NCBI GenBank assembly: GCA_965221135.1 | Contig: CBDCRZ010000100.1 | Span: 186,001 to 250,000, forward strand | Source of the DNA: Sansalvadorimonas sp965221135 | GTDB taxonomy: Bacteria; Pseudomonadota; Gammaproteobacteria; Pseudomonadales; Endozoicomonadaceae | DNA length: 64,000 nucleotides | Reading direction: 5' to 3' | Part shown: in pieces, positions 1 to 8,189 of the stretch | Layout: every line of letters begins with the position of its first letter | How positions within the stretch are numbered: position 1 is the stretch's first letter | The notes under the pieces: generated by a model | Seen by the model: only the letters and a program-made list of their open reading frames with translations | Told to the model about the DNA's origin: nothing | Database searches by the model: none | Translations under genes and position numbers: made by a program

Positions 1-15
1 TTTCCCATTATAAGA

Positions 16-747
16 GTGACAGGGGAAACTCTTGAAAAAGTATCGTTTATCCTTAGATGGGGTCGTTCGAATGTAGTAAATCATCATTGGCTAACTGGTA
101 GTAATGAGCTCATAAAAAAACATGTATGCAATATTGAATGTACACCAGAAGCTCCAAACAATAGATTTGCTGTTATTGCAGATCAGGGTAGCGGATCAAT
201 AGGATTTAAACCTGATGTTGATTTTTTAACTACAATGGGAGTTGGAACATGCTATGTAATTATATTCTGGGATAGTGTGAAGAAATCAGCATCTATGACC
301 CATCACGAATGCTCAATTATTACAGAAGATGGGATAGAGAAACAGTTAGATATGTTAATAAGTAGAGGCAGTGAACGATCAAACATTGAAGCTAAAGTCA
401 TTGGTGGATTGGCAGAAACGATTGGTGATGTAAATGGTTTTTTCACCTTGATTTTACCTACACTTAAGAATCTTAAAATATCTATTACAGAAACAATGGT
501 TGGAGAGTGGGTTATCTCACCAGAAGGTTCAAGGCCGACAGAAAGATTTAGCCACATACTATTTGATATTGAGACAGGCCTCATATACAGCATTAAGGAT
601 TCAAAGTATCGTCTTCAATATAGTAAATGTATTTGTCGTCAAAATTCAAGCTCTTGGAGTGCAAAGTTGTCAAATGAAATGTGCCCTGTTTATGATCATA
701 GCTGGCGGTTCCCTGTAAAGTTTGATGAGATTGATCATAGGGTCTAA
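16..747 (+). CDS. CheD-like glutamine deamidase-fold protein (5' end may be outside window)
   Basis: The reading frame is open to the left edge of the window, so the GTG at 16 may not be the real start. Residues about 71-135 follow the CheD pattern: Thr73 and Cys79 in TMGVGTC, His96 in SMTHHE, then EAKVIGG. Thr-to-Cys spacing (6) and Cys-to-His spacing (17) equal those I recall for the CheD catalytic Thr/Cys/His. CheD deamidates Gln of chemoreceptors, and the same fold occurs in CNF-type toxin deamidases. This protein is longer than CheD (usually about 160 residues), with about 65 extra N-terminal and 100 C-terminal residues. No chemotaxis gene is nearby. Its stop lies inside an attC-like site. 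Family membership is inferred from motif and spacing; substrate is unknown. Confidence 0.5.
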   Translation: MTGETLEKVSFILRWGRSNVVNHHWLTGSNELIKKHVCNIECTPEAPNNRFAVIADQGSGSIGFKPDVDFLTTMGVGTCYVIIFWDSVKKSASMTHHECSIITEDGIEKQLDMLISRGSERSNIEAKVIGGLAETIGDVNGFFTLILPTLKNLKISITETMVGEWVISPEGSRPTERFSHILFDIETGLIYSIKDSKYRLQYSKCICRQNSSSWSAKLSNEMCPVYDHSWRFPVKFDEIDHRV

Positions 748-796
748 CGCCTAAATAAGGGGCACCGTAGGCGTCCCTTTGATTTTCTTGTTAGCC
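742..796 (-). other. attC-like integron recombination site
   Basis: A 55-bp imperfect inverted repeat. On the minus strand it starts GGCTAAC and ends GTTAGAC (fits GTTRRRY). The inner arms AATCAAAGGG and CCCCTTATTT pair with an unpaired extra base in the 5' arm, as in attC sites. The stop codons of both flanking convergent genes lie in the outer 7-bp boxes. The position of the bulged base suggests the cassette gene is the minus-strand one at 791-1642. No integron integrase gene is visible. Confidence 0.45.
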
Positions 797-1642
797 GCTT
801 TTTAGCGATGATGCCAGATCATTTACTGCGGCCTGAACTACTAGCCAAGAAATATTACAGGTATCAGCATCTGGTTTTGTACGAGTTATCATTTGCTCAT
901 ATGGGTGAATGAGATTTCTGAACTCTCTCAGTGCATGAGAGAACTTTTTAACATCCATTCCGAGCCAACCAATCTGGTGTGCAATATCAATCATTTCTGC
1001 AAGCTTCCAGTCAGCAAAGTTTTTGACTTTCCCCGTTTTGCTGTTTTTGGGGGCGCTTGGGCATCTGTTTGCTTCAGCAGGGTTTCTCTGACAAATACCT
1101 AAAAGCAACCCTTCGAGCATACTACCCATAATGATAATTGCTGATAGATGAGCCTCTGCATCAACACACCGTTGCGCTTCTTCCCATCTATTTTCAAGTA
1201 TTTCTCCCACTCCAGGCTCTAGTCCCAAAGCAAGAAAGTTAGGTGGTGGTGAAGGTTGTAGCTGTTCTTCAATTTTCTCTTCATCAGAGAAATCGATAGA
1301 GATTTTTTCAAACTTTGGTTCTAAACCTTCGAGTCTTATTTTGAAACCTTCTACGTAAAGAATTTCATTCAGCTGACTCAGCGCTGTTTTTATCAGTTCT
1401 CTGTTTCCAGAGTATTCTTTAGGTGATGCAAGTCTTCGTAAAACACCTGCCATTTGTTGCCTGTCACATTCCTTCAACCGTTCAAGAACCCACCATTTAC
1501 GGGTAGAGCCATCATGGACAAATTGAGGTAGCCCAGCTCGTTCAAAGAATGAAGTGATTTTCGAACTAGACCTGTATTCTGGATGTTCTTCGTCATTACC
1601 ACATATAAATTCTGCAACTTTCTCTAAAGAACTCTCGTCCAT
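791..1642 (-). CDS. hypothetical protein with HEPN-like C-terminal domain
   Basis: 283 residues, no signal peptide or membrane segment. The N-terminal half is charged and unrecognised. The C-terminal part has a helical segment IIIMGSMLEGLLLG followed near the end by REFRNLIHPYE. This fits the R-x(4-6)-H pattern of HEPN-type RNase or toxin domains, and similar C-terminal domains occur in abortive-infection-like proteins. The stop codon is embedded in the attC-like site and GGCTAAC lies upstream at 1731, so the gene could be a mobile cassette. A defence role is inference only. The codons for PPP and PSPP near residue 130 mark a linker between halves. Confidence 0.6.
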   Translation of the reverse strand: MDESSLEKVAEFICGNDEEHPEYRSSSKITSFFERAGLPQFVHDGSTRKWWVLERLKECDRQQMAGVLRRLASPKEYSGNRELIKTALSQLNEILYVEGFKIRLEGLEPKFEKISIDFSDEEKIEEQLQPSPPPNFLALGLEPGVGEILENRWEEAQRCVDAEAHLSAIIIMGSMLEGLLLGICQRNPAEANRCPSAPKNSKTGKVKNFADWKLAEMIDIAHQIGWLGMDVKKFSHALREFRNLIHPYEQMITRTKPDADTCNISWLVVQAAVNDLASSLKSG

Positions 1643-1730
1643 ATAAATCCTTACTGCGGTAATACAAGAAACGACAATGAAATAATACCAAACATTCTCT
1701 CAAGCAAATAGAAATTTGAAGGTGGAGAAC

Positions 1731-1750
1731 GGCTAACAGCTTGGTTAAAC
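1731..1750. other. second integron-like box pair
   Basis: GGCTAAC and GTTAAAC six bases apart, just upstream of the minus-strand gene ending in the 742-796 site. GGCTAAC here repeats the outer box of the attC-like site, so the two could bound one cassette of about 1 kb. It is too short to be a whole attC and may be a remnant. Confidence 0.3.
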
Positions 1751-1756
1751 GGTGCA

Positions 1757-2355
1757 ATGTCGCATAACCAATTATCTATGGCTATAACGTCTTCTAATTT
1801 ATCTGCGTTTTTTCAAAGCCTTATCGCTGAAATGCAACAGTACCCTGTTTCACTGACATGTCGTACCGGAGTCCTTGCCTCGGTGAAACAGCATGCCAAA
1901 GCCTTAAAGGTGTTCTCGGAAGGTGTGTCCGAGCGCTCCATTTTCTGGGTAGACCCTGCGACCGGACAGCCTTGCCGGGTACGTCCGGATTATTACCGCG
2001 AAGACATAGGTGTGGTGTTCGCTCTTAAATCCACTGCTGATGCCGGGTTCGAGGCGTTTCGCCGGGACATCTTCCGCTATGGCTACCACATCAGTGCCGC
2101 CATGTACCTCGACGGCTGTGGTCACAGGGGTTCAAGGCGACAGCGTTCGCATGGCTTGCGATTGAGAAGGAGCCGCCCTATGCCATCGGTCTCTATCTGG
2201 CCAGCCCGGAGTTGCTGGAGGCGGGGGAGGTTGAGTACCGGGAGTGTCTGCAGACATACGCGACCTGCCGTAAGCAAGGGTACTGGCCTGCCTACTCTGA
2301 TGACTTTGTAACCATCGACCTGCCCGACTGGGTCAAAGCCAGGGAGGTCGCATAA
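1757..2355 (+). pseudogene. phage exonuclease VIII (RecE-type, DUF3799) remnant, frameshifted
   Basis: The first frame (1757 to about 2120) encodes FWVDPATGQPCRVRPDY and RYGYHISAAMYLDGC, typical of the PD-(D/E)XK exonuclease domain of phage RecE/DUF3799 proteins. The match then continues in another frame from about 2150 (AWLAIEKEPPYAIGLYLAS, and on to a TAA at 2353). So there is a frameshift near 2120-2150, and the N-terminal part of the domain is missing. The usual DLK catalytic motif reads ALK, another sign of decay. It sits directly upstream of a recT remnant, the usual order in phage recombination modules. The residual frame would encode a nonfunctional protein. Confidence 0.75.
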
Positions 2356-2359
2356 TGGC

Positions 2360-3168
2360 TTGCCCACAAAGAAACCCAGAAAAACAGCGCCCAAAAAGGA
2401 GGCTGGGAAAGACACGGTGCGTCCACCAGCCTCGTCGATCAAGACGCTGTTCCGAGCGAAGAAGAACACCATCACGCAGGCACTGCTCAATACACCGCTC
2501 TCACCGGAGCGGTTGCTGTCAGTGGCCATGACGGAAATGCGCCGGACGCCGAAACTTCTGGAGTGCAGCCACGGCAGCATTATCGGGGCGGTGGTGCAGG
2601 CGGCTCAGCTGGGGCTGGAGCCGGGCAATATGCTCGGCTACTGCTACCTGATCCCCTTCTGGAATTCCAGGGCCCGGCAACTGGAGTGTCAGTTCATGCT
2701 GGGCTACCGGGGCATGCTGGCCCTGGCCAGACGCTCCGGAGATATTACCAACATCGAGGCCCGGACAGTGTTTGAGCGGGATGAGTTCCTGATGAAGTAC
2801 GGCACAGAGGCCTCTATTCGCCACTTTCCGGCCTTGAGTGCCGACCGGGGCGCTATCACATCGAATGGCTGCCCATCGACCGGATAGAGGCGATCCGCAA
2901 GCGCTCCAGGGCCGGGGAGTCTGGCCCCTGGCAGACCGACTATGAAGAGATGGGCCGTAAGACCGTGATTCGCCGGATGTTCAAGTACCTGCCTGTGTCT
3001 ATTGATGCCCAGCGAACCGCGCAACTGGATGAACAAGTGGATAGGGGCGAGTCGCAGAATAACGAGGTGGTGATTCAGGACGGCGACACAGCGGTGACTG
3101 TGGATGTGGCCTCCGGAGAGGTTCTTGGGGATGTGCATAGTGCCACCGACCTGAACAAGGTTCTCTAA
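2360..3168 (+). pseudogene. recT: RecT-family single-strand annealing protein remnant
   Basis: The frame from TTG 2360 gives a clear RecT N-terminal half: LLECSHGSIIGAVVQAAQLG, then QFMLGYRGMLALARRSG and the YG..A.IRHFP region. It goes out of frame near 2840. The C-terminal half (IEAIRKRSRAGESGPW, DYEEMGRKTVIRRMFKYLP) continues in the frame ending at 3168, and about 15 residues of the expected sequence are missing at the junction. The ATG at 2355, overlapping the upstream stop, is in yet another frame, so the N terminus may be damaged too. RecT anneals ssDNA with RecE during phage recombination; this copy looks broken. Confidence 0.8.
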
Positions 3169-3175
3169 GACGGGC

Positions 3176-3394
3176 ATGATTATGAACAGGACGTCACTGG
3201 TTTATGAGAAGGAACTCATGAAGTGGTCGGGGTGTCAACGGAAGAAGGAGTTGTTCACATTCCTTATCAACAATGGCATTTCTTTTTTCTATGGCAAGGA
3301 TGGCAGTGTTGTCACCACGCAGGCCGCTATTGATACACGTTTGGTGGGCGAAGCATCCGCCCAAACAACAACCATTAATTTGAATAAAGACTGA
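3176..3394 (+). CDS. DUF4224-like small phage protein
   Basis: 72 residues; two Met codons (3176, 3182) are possible starts. The pattern LMKWSGCQRKKELFTFLINN followed by GISFF..KDG.VV....AID resembles the DUF4224 family. These small proteins (possibly DNA-binding, excisionase-like) are found immediately before phage integrase genes. It lies 8 bp after the recT remnant and 19 bp before an integrase remnant, consistent with one phage module. The frame is intact, though its neighbours are decayed, so it may have no function left. Confidence 0.6.
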   Translation: MIMNRTSLVYEKELMKWSGCQRKKELFTFLINNGISFFYGKDGSVVTTQAAIDTRLVGEASAQTTTINLNKD

Positions 3395-3412
3395 GCAGTA
3401 AGAGGTCTGACT

Positions 3413-4428
3413 ATGGGCAAACCAAGAAAAGGACAAAATAAATTCTTACCGGAGCATGTGTACTGCCTCAAAGGTAAATACATCTATAAGCGTTATCGAG
3501 GGACGAGGAATGGAAAATCTCTTTTTGATAAAGAAATTGTTATCGGCCCTGACACCATGCCGTTGTCTCAGATGCATCTGGCGGTGGAGGCTTTTACTGA
3601 TAAGGCTATATATACAGTGGCATGGATGGTTGACCAGTATGTTGCGTCTGAGGAATTCAGTGATTTGTCGGAGGGCTGGAAGCAAAGTCTACGATATATG
3701 GCTCCGAAGGTTAAACAGATGCGAACAACGGCAGGAGGGAATTTTGGTGATGTGAATATCACCCTGCTGACACCGGCTGTTATCAAACGATTTTTGTCCA
3801 GGTTTCCCACTCATGGAACGAGGGCAAATGTTCGGAAGCTGTTATCAGGAGCATGGACTTGGGCGAGACAATATTACGATGTGGTGCCGGTCAATATCTG
3901 CCGGGAGGTACGTGACAAAAAACCTAAGCCCAGAGATCGCTATGTCACACCGGAGGAGTACTTGAATGTGTTCACGGCTTGCGCCGGATTACTGGAAAGC
4001 TCTGATGGAGTTCTGTTACATCTGTCGAGCACGACGGTGTGAGATTATCCGCATGAAGACCATACAGGTACTGGAAAAGGGCATCCATCTGAAACGCACC
4101 AAAGGCTCTCTGGATGAGATCACCTTATTGATCCCCTCGTCTACGGGCAGCTTATGAGCTGATCCGTAAGCTGCGGGACGGGGTGGAGAGTGAATATCTG
4201 TTCTGCTCGAAGGACGGTCTGTTAATGAAGAAAAACACCCTCGACAGCCAATGGAACAAGATCATTACCGCTGCGGTTGATAAGGAGTTGGTGTCTGACC
4301 GTTTTCATTTTCACGACTTTAAAGCCAAGGGGGTATCTGAGCATGAAGACCAAATATCCGGTCATAAGACAGAAGCTATGCATCTGGTGTATATCCGCAA
4401 CACACAGGAGGTGAAAGGAACAGCATGA
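3413..4428 (+). pseudogene. phage tyrosine recombinase (integrase), broken by frameshifts
   Basis: Three pieces in different frames: 3413-4042 (N-terminal arm-binding and core-binding domains, ending just before the catalytic domain), about 3990-4157 (ARRCEIIRM with the first catalytic-region Arg) and about 4150-4428. The last piece carries FHFHDFKAKG, SGHKTEAM and a Tyr in VYIR. The usual H-x-x-R reads H-D-F-K, so a catalytic Arg is also replaced by Lys. The family excises and integrates phages, often at tRNA genes, and tRNA-Leu genes lie 750 bp downstream. At least two frameshifts make this a pseudogene. Confidence 0.8.
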
Positions 4429-4718
4429 GAATCTCAACATACGACCCGGTAGATAGAGATGCCATGGTCAATGTCGGTGACGATGGCGACTATGTGGCCG
4501 TTGAGCATTTTGTCCGGCTGGTGAAAGCCATGGCGGATATAGATGAGGCTTGGTATAGCCATACCATGAGCAATGAAGAGAGAGAAAATGAAGTGACGAG
4601 GGTGATGTGTGAGCACAGGGATTTTGTGCAGGCCAACATGATTCACCCGGTATTGCAGAAAAAGGAATCCAGTCATGATGACAAGGAGAGTCAAAATGCT
4701 GGTGAAGGTCAGCGATGA
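4425..4718 (+). CDS. hypothetical phage-associated protein
   Basis: 97 residues, rich in acidic residues, with no recognised domain. The ATG overlaps the stop of the integrase remnant (ATGA), which implies translational coupling in the original phage. Residues about 15-60 are helical and the C terminus is charged and Lys/Gln-rich. Its function is unknown; it is probably a small accessory gene of the same decayed element. Confidence 0.4.
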   Translation: MRISTYDPVDRDAMVNVGDDGDYVAVEHFVRLVKAMADIDEAWYSHTMSNEERENEVTRVMCEHRDFVQANMIHPVLQKKESSHDDKESQNAGEGQR

Positions 4719-4904
4719 GAATGTCGCTCATCTTAAATGTGATGAGTGTGGTCGGTGGCTGACATCGATGACAAGGACTGACATTTCGTGGGTAGCTTAC
4801 AAGGCTTTAAGGACGGCGTAGGGCATCACTGTTGTTGTCAAAGCTGTTTGACCATGCAGTTTCCACATCTGACGGCATCCCAGAGCAAAGAGGTGCCTCT
4901 ATGA
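4696..4904 (+). pseudogene. small zinc-ribbon-like phage protein, frameshifted
   Basis: ATG 4696 gives MLVKVSDENVAHLKCDECGRWLT, with a CxxC, and stops at 4821. In the next frame the sequence runs on as GFKDGVGHHCCCQSCL to a stop at 4904, supplying a second Cys cluster. Together they resemble a four-Cys zinc ribbon split by a single frameshift near 4800. It overlaps the preceding gene. Function unknown. Confidence 0.4.
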
Positions 4905-4966
4905 ATGATCCCGTTTACTGTCTATTCCCTGATTAGGAACAGAATAAGACGACTGCCTGAAAGATT

Positions 4967-5131
4967 ATGGTCGGTAAGTATGGTCTCAGAGGGTGCTGGG
5001 TGTATCAGCATCTGGAAAAGCTACATCCTCTTGACCGTCGGCAGGTTGATGCCTTGTTGAGACAGGGGGGGAAACAAATCAAGGATGGTGAGCCGCAGAG
5101 TTTTCAGTTATGTGTGCCGGGGGAAGATTGA
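4967..5131 (+). CDS. small hypothetical protein
   Basis: 54 residues starting at ATG 4967, preceded in frame by a stop. It reads KYGLRGCWVYQHLEKLHPLD and continues to a Gly-rich, Lys/Asp-rich tail. Its last codons lie just before the terminator at 5144. It fits the run of small genes at the end of a phage integration module, but no family is recognised and it may be noncoding. Confidence 0.3.
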   Translation: MVGKYGLRGCWVYQHLEKLHPLDRRQVDALLRQGGKQIKDGEPQSFQLCVPGED

Positions 5132-5143
5132 CATCTGAGATAC

Positions 5144-5173
5144 AAAAAAACCGACAGAATATGTCGGTTTTTT
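5144..5173. terminator. bidirectional intrinsic terminator
   Basis: AAAACCGACA, loop GAATA, TGTCGGTTTT, with A and T tracts on both sides. It can end transcription of the minus-strand tRNA-Leu genes and of the plus-strand phage remnant. Confidence 0.85.
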
Positions 5174-5182
5174 ATCGCAATT

Positions 5183-5268
5183 TGGTGCCTTGGGGGAGAC
5201 TCGAACTCCCACGCCCATTGGGCACTGCCACCTGAAGACAGCGTGTCTACCAATTCCACCACCAAGGC
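5183..5268 (-). tRNA. tRNA-Leu (CAG)
   Basis: Minus-strand cloverleaf of 86 nt including an encoded CCA. The acceptor stem GCCTTGG pairs with CCAAGGC. The anticodon arm CTGTC-TTCAGGT-GGCAG gives anticodon CAG. A class II variable arm (TGCCCAATGGGCG region) and the T loop GTTCGAGTC are present. It reads codon CUG. It lies next to a second tRNA-Leu with the same anticodon. Confidence 0.95.
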
Positions 5269-5298
5269 TGGTCGTGATTTTTCGGTTTTTGCTGCGAA

Positions 5299-5385
5299 TG
5301 GTGCCCAGAAGAAGACTCGAACTTCCACGCCCTTTCGGACATCAGCACCTGAAGCTGACGCGTCTACCAATTCCGCCACCTGGGC
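5299..5385 (-). tRNA. tRNA-Leu (CAG), second copy
   Basis: 87 nt with encoded CCA. The acceptor GCCCAGG pairs with TCTGGGC (one G-T pair). The anticodon arm GTCAGC-TTCAGGT-GCTGAT gives CAG, and a long variable arm is present. Same isoacceptor as the gene 30 bp downstream but with a different body sequence, so it is not a recent exact duplicate. Both are probably co-transcribed on the minus strand. Confidence 0.95.
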
Positions 5386-5533
5386 ATTCGGCATCAAAAA
5401 CCATAGACTTTGTACGACACTGTCATTTCTTAGGATGGGCGTCATTGTACGCCTATTCCGTGCAATAAGAATTCTAGTGTTTTCAAAGACTTAGGGAAAG
5501 TGCTGGGAGCCAGAAAATCCTAAACACGCAATC

Positions 5534-5572
5534 ACCTGAAGCTAGCGCGTCTACCAATTCCGCCACCTGGGC
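5534..5572 (-). pseudogene. 5' half of a tRNA-Leu
   Basis: The first 39 nt match a tRNA-Leu from the 5' acceptor strand (GCCCAGG) through the D arm to the anticodon loop (CTTCAGGTG). Similarity then stops and unrelated sequence follows, so there is no 3' half. The break in the anticodon loop is a common crossover point for tRNA-targeting integrases. It may be an old attachment-site scar or a deletion remnant. Confidence 0.75.
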
Positions 5573-5709
5573 ATCTTTCAACAATCACTCTCTGGAAGTT
5601 CGGCTGAAGCAGCGTCTGCGTGCCAGAGAGCGAGGCGAATATTAGAGATAATGGTTTTTGGTGTCAACAACTTACCTTAGCCTGAGGGTAAGGAGTTGCC
5701 ACAAAAAGC

Positions 5710-6609
5710 TTATTTGTAACGATCAAACCAATCACGAACAATTTTTGGCGATTTTGCCGTCCACTCATGACCCTTTTCCGGGAAGACATGCTTTTTGGTT
5801 TCAATACTGTTGTTCTTCAGAATGCTGTAGTAACGCTCCATGGTGCTGACGGGTACGATTGGGTCTTTTCGGCCGTGCAGGAACACTGTGGGTGGGTGAT
5901 CTTTTGGCATTGTAGAAGGAATGTTGCAGAGAGAGCCGTTACAGGATGCGTAAGAAGCAGAGTGGATAGCGAGTGCCGTAAACTCACCGGGGAAGGAAAC
6001 GGCCATACGGCTGGAGTTATAGCCCCCGCTGGAAATACCGGTCGCAAATTTTTTGTTTGGATTCAGCTTACCATGTCGGTCAAAGGTGCCTTTCTTGATT
6101 TCCTTGAAGAGGTTTTTAAGGAAAGGGTAATCCTGCTGAGTGGTGTAAATAGAATAGCCATAAGGGTTAGGCACGTTGGTTTGCCAGGCAACGTTGCTAA
6201 AGGCGCGGGGAGCCATAACTGCGTAACCGTTATCCAATAGTTCTTTTATGGTTCTTAGCTCATAAAAAGCGCCGAAATAAGAGTCCATATCATCAGTCGT
6301 ATGATTGTCGGCAAACTGCACAGGAAAGAAACTGCCTTGGTAAACGACGGCGATTGGCCAGCCTTCAGCGGGTGCTTCACCTAAAGGCACGGAATACAAC
6401 ACGTCACGTATATCAGGAAAGCCATTATAACCATGCAGTGTGCCCTTGATGCTGAGTGTCCACAGGTCACAGTCAATTTTTTCAGGTGCTGTGTCGGTTG
6501 CGGGAGTGAGATGGCATCGAGAGTTGTCATTGGCCTGCGCGGTGAAAGAGAGGGCGAAAAGGGCGCTGAACAAGATATGCCGAAACGATTTTATACAGAG
6601 AGTCATCAT
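5710..6609 (-). CDS. secreted alpha/beta hydrolase (PHB depolymerase/esterase-like)
   Basis: 299 residues. An N-terminal signal peptide (basic MMTLCIKSFRH, hydrophobic stretch, cleavage near TAQA-ND) sends it to the periplasm or outside. The nucleophile motif is GISSGG, a G-x-S-x-G serine elbow. A likely acid is in HGRKDPIVP and the His in KGHEW near the C terminus, completing the Ser-Asp-His triad. Cys residues around SYASCNGSLC could form a disulfide. The layout resembles extracellular polyhydroxyalkanoate depolymerases and related feruloyl-esterase-like enzymes, but the substrate cannot be read from sequence. ATAAGG precedes the double ATG start. It is transcribed alone. Confidence 0.7.
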   Translation of the reverse strand: MMTLCIKSFRHILFSALFALSFTAQANDNSRCHLTPATDTAPEKIDCDLWTLSIKGTLHGYNGFPDIRDVLYSVPLGEAPAEGWPIAVVYQGSFFPVQFADNHTTDDMDSYFGAFYELRTIKELLDNGYAVMAPRAFSNVAWQTNVPNPYGYSIYTTQQDYPFLKNLFKEIKKGTFDRHGKLNPNKKFATGISSGGYNSSRMAVSFPGEFTALAIHSASYASCNGSLCNIPSTMPKDHPPTVFLHGRKDPIVPVSTMERYYSILKNNSIETKKHVFPEKGHEWTAKSPKIVRDWFDRYK

Positions 6610-7008
6610 GAACCTTATATTTCTTTTATGGTTGTGCGTTGTAGTTTTTGTTGGGTTTTAGTGTTGTTATTTGTAGTGTGCAACCATAAAAGAGAATGGC
6701 GGAAGAGTCATTACAGCCGTATGACTTTCTTTTGATGTTTTGGGGTGAAAGCCTCGTTTGTAAAAATCACCTTTTCACTGAGCAGGTTTAGCATATTGTA
6801 GATTTTTTCCGTTACATTAATTCATAACGGCTGCATGAGGTTTGTCGTTTGCTGGAAGAGAAAGGCTGAGTGTGATTTCCGTTTCGGGGTAGAGGTTAAC
6901 AATAATAATGCGTTCCTTTACAGATGAAACTGTCGCCAGAGAAGTAAGATTTGGGTAACACAGGAATATTGCCTTCAGCCATTACGCTATAAGATGAACT
7001 TTTGTGGT
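6610..7008. other. intergenic, no supported gene
   Basis: 399 bp between the hydrolase and the AraC regulator, both on the minus strand. An open minus-strand stretch at about 6830-6970 lacks a start codon and I recognise no product. It must contain the hydrolase promoter near 6620-6700. Confidence 0.5.
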
Positions 7009-7962
7009 CTATGGCGTATCTAAAATCTTAAGACTAATTGTCATATCCATTGCTTGCTCTGAGCTAGTCGACCAATCCGGGTTATGGATGCACTCTACTG
7101 TGTACCCTTCAGGGTCAGGCTCAAGGTGGTTTTCCATCATATAGGCGTAGAGACGCTTCCAGGCAGAAAGGTAAAAGTTACCATTGTTGACCAAAATGCG
7201 GCAGGACAGATAGTTTCCAGCTTTTACGTGATAGCTCTCACCCCGACCATTGGATGGATTATCAAATAAAAGCCCGACAATGGATGTCTGTTTGCTAAAC
7301 GGGTTCGACTCTTCTTTTGCTGGAGTAATTATATAGTAGGGGGCGCGGTCGCTAGTACAGAGCCGTTCATAGGCTTTGAGGACACGTGTTTCGTCGGGAG
7401 GGGTGACAGACTCAGACAGGAATGATCTTTCGGAATGCCTTTCAATAGAACATTCCAATTGGTCGATCATGATTTTTTCAAGAGAATAGTTGGGCTGCTC
7501 TGGGGGGGTCAGAGGCTTGTATAGACGCTTTATTTCTTCGTAATCCTCATCATCGCGCAGAGCCTTAATGTCTTTGGCGGAAAAACCTGTTTCCCGGCGC
7601 AAAGCTTTGGCTAAGGACTGAGAGGATGAAAAACCACACTGCATAGCAACATCGGTCACACTGATATCTGTCTTATTCAGCAATAGCCAAACAGCCAAGT
7701 TGAGCCTGGCGCGACGTACGTACTGCCCGGGAGTTTCCTGAAAAATACTGCTGAACATGCGGTGAAAATGAAAAGCAGAAACCGCACTGGCTTCAGCAAC
7801 CTTGTCCCAGGAAGGGAATGGAGACTGATCCAGGTGGTTGTGGATATACGTCAGAGCGCGGTCAAACCGGGCTTGCCAGTGGGCAGGCAATGGATCCAGA
7901 AGGTAGTCTTCAGGGATGAGGCTGACAGGTAACTTCTCTAGTGTGGCTTCAATATCTGTCAT
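7009..7962 (-). CDS. AraC-family regulator with GyrI-like effector domain
   Basis: 317 residues. Residues about 35-135 are the AraC DNA-binding domain with two helix-turn-helix units (SWDKVAEASAVSAFHFHRMF; then ISVTDVAMQCGFSSSQSLAK). Residues about 160-315 form a GyrI/SOUL-type ligand-binding domain (YYIITP, GNYLSCRI, WKRLYAYMMENHLEPDP, DWSTS near the end). Proteins of this layout (Rob/SoxS-like with GyrI module) respond to small hydrophobic or cationic compounds and control stress or efflux genes. It stands alone, with no adjacent transporter, so its target is unknown. Confidence 0.85.
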   Translation of the reverse strand: MTDIEATLEKLPVSLIPEDYLLDPLPAHWQARFDRALTYIHNHLDQSPFPSWDKVAEASAVSAFHFHRMFSSIFQETPGQYVRRARLNLAVWLLLNKTDISVTDVAMQCGFSSSQSLAKALRRETGFSAKDIKALRDDEDYEEIKRLYKPLTPPEQPNYSLEKIMIDQLECSIERHSERSFLSESVTPPDETRVLKAYERLCTSDRAPYYIITPAKEESNPFSKQTSIVGLLFDNPSNGRGESYHVKAGNYLSCRILVNNGNFYLSAWKRLYAYMMENHLEPDPEGYTVECIHNPDWSTSSEQAMDMTISLKILDTP

Positions 7963-8189
7963 GACATCTTACGGCTCTGTTTTGGAGGTGTAATAGTTGT
8001 GTTTGACCTCAGTCGTTATCATAACAAACATAACTCAGAGACTTACAGGGGGAATCATTTTGAGAGTAGCCAGGCTGGCAGCATAGGAGAGAGCGGTAGG
8101 CAGTAATGCGTTGGTAAGTTGTTAGGCCGGAGTAGTACCATCAATATGGCTTATGGGCAGTTAAGCTATTGCTAAAGAGAAGGGACTTT

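Noticed and set aside
3413..4428. Integron integrase IntI
   Set aside because: The sequence has a phage-type N-terminal domain and no visible IntI-specific insert; it looks like a phage integrase.
5104..5494. Open frames over the tRNA-Leu genes
   Set aside because: They are translations of tRNA sequence, which has no coding function here.
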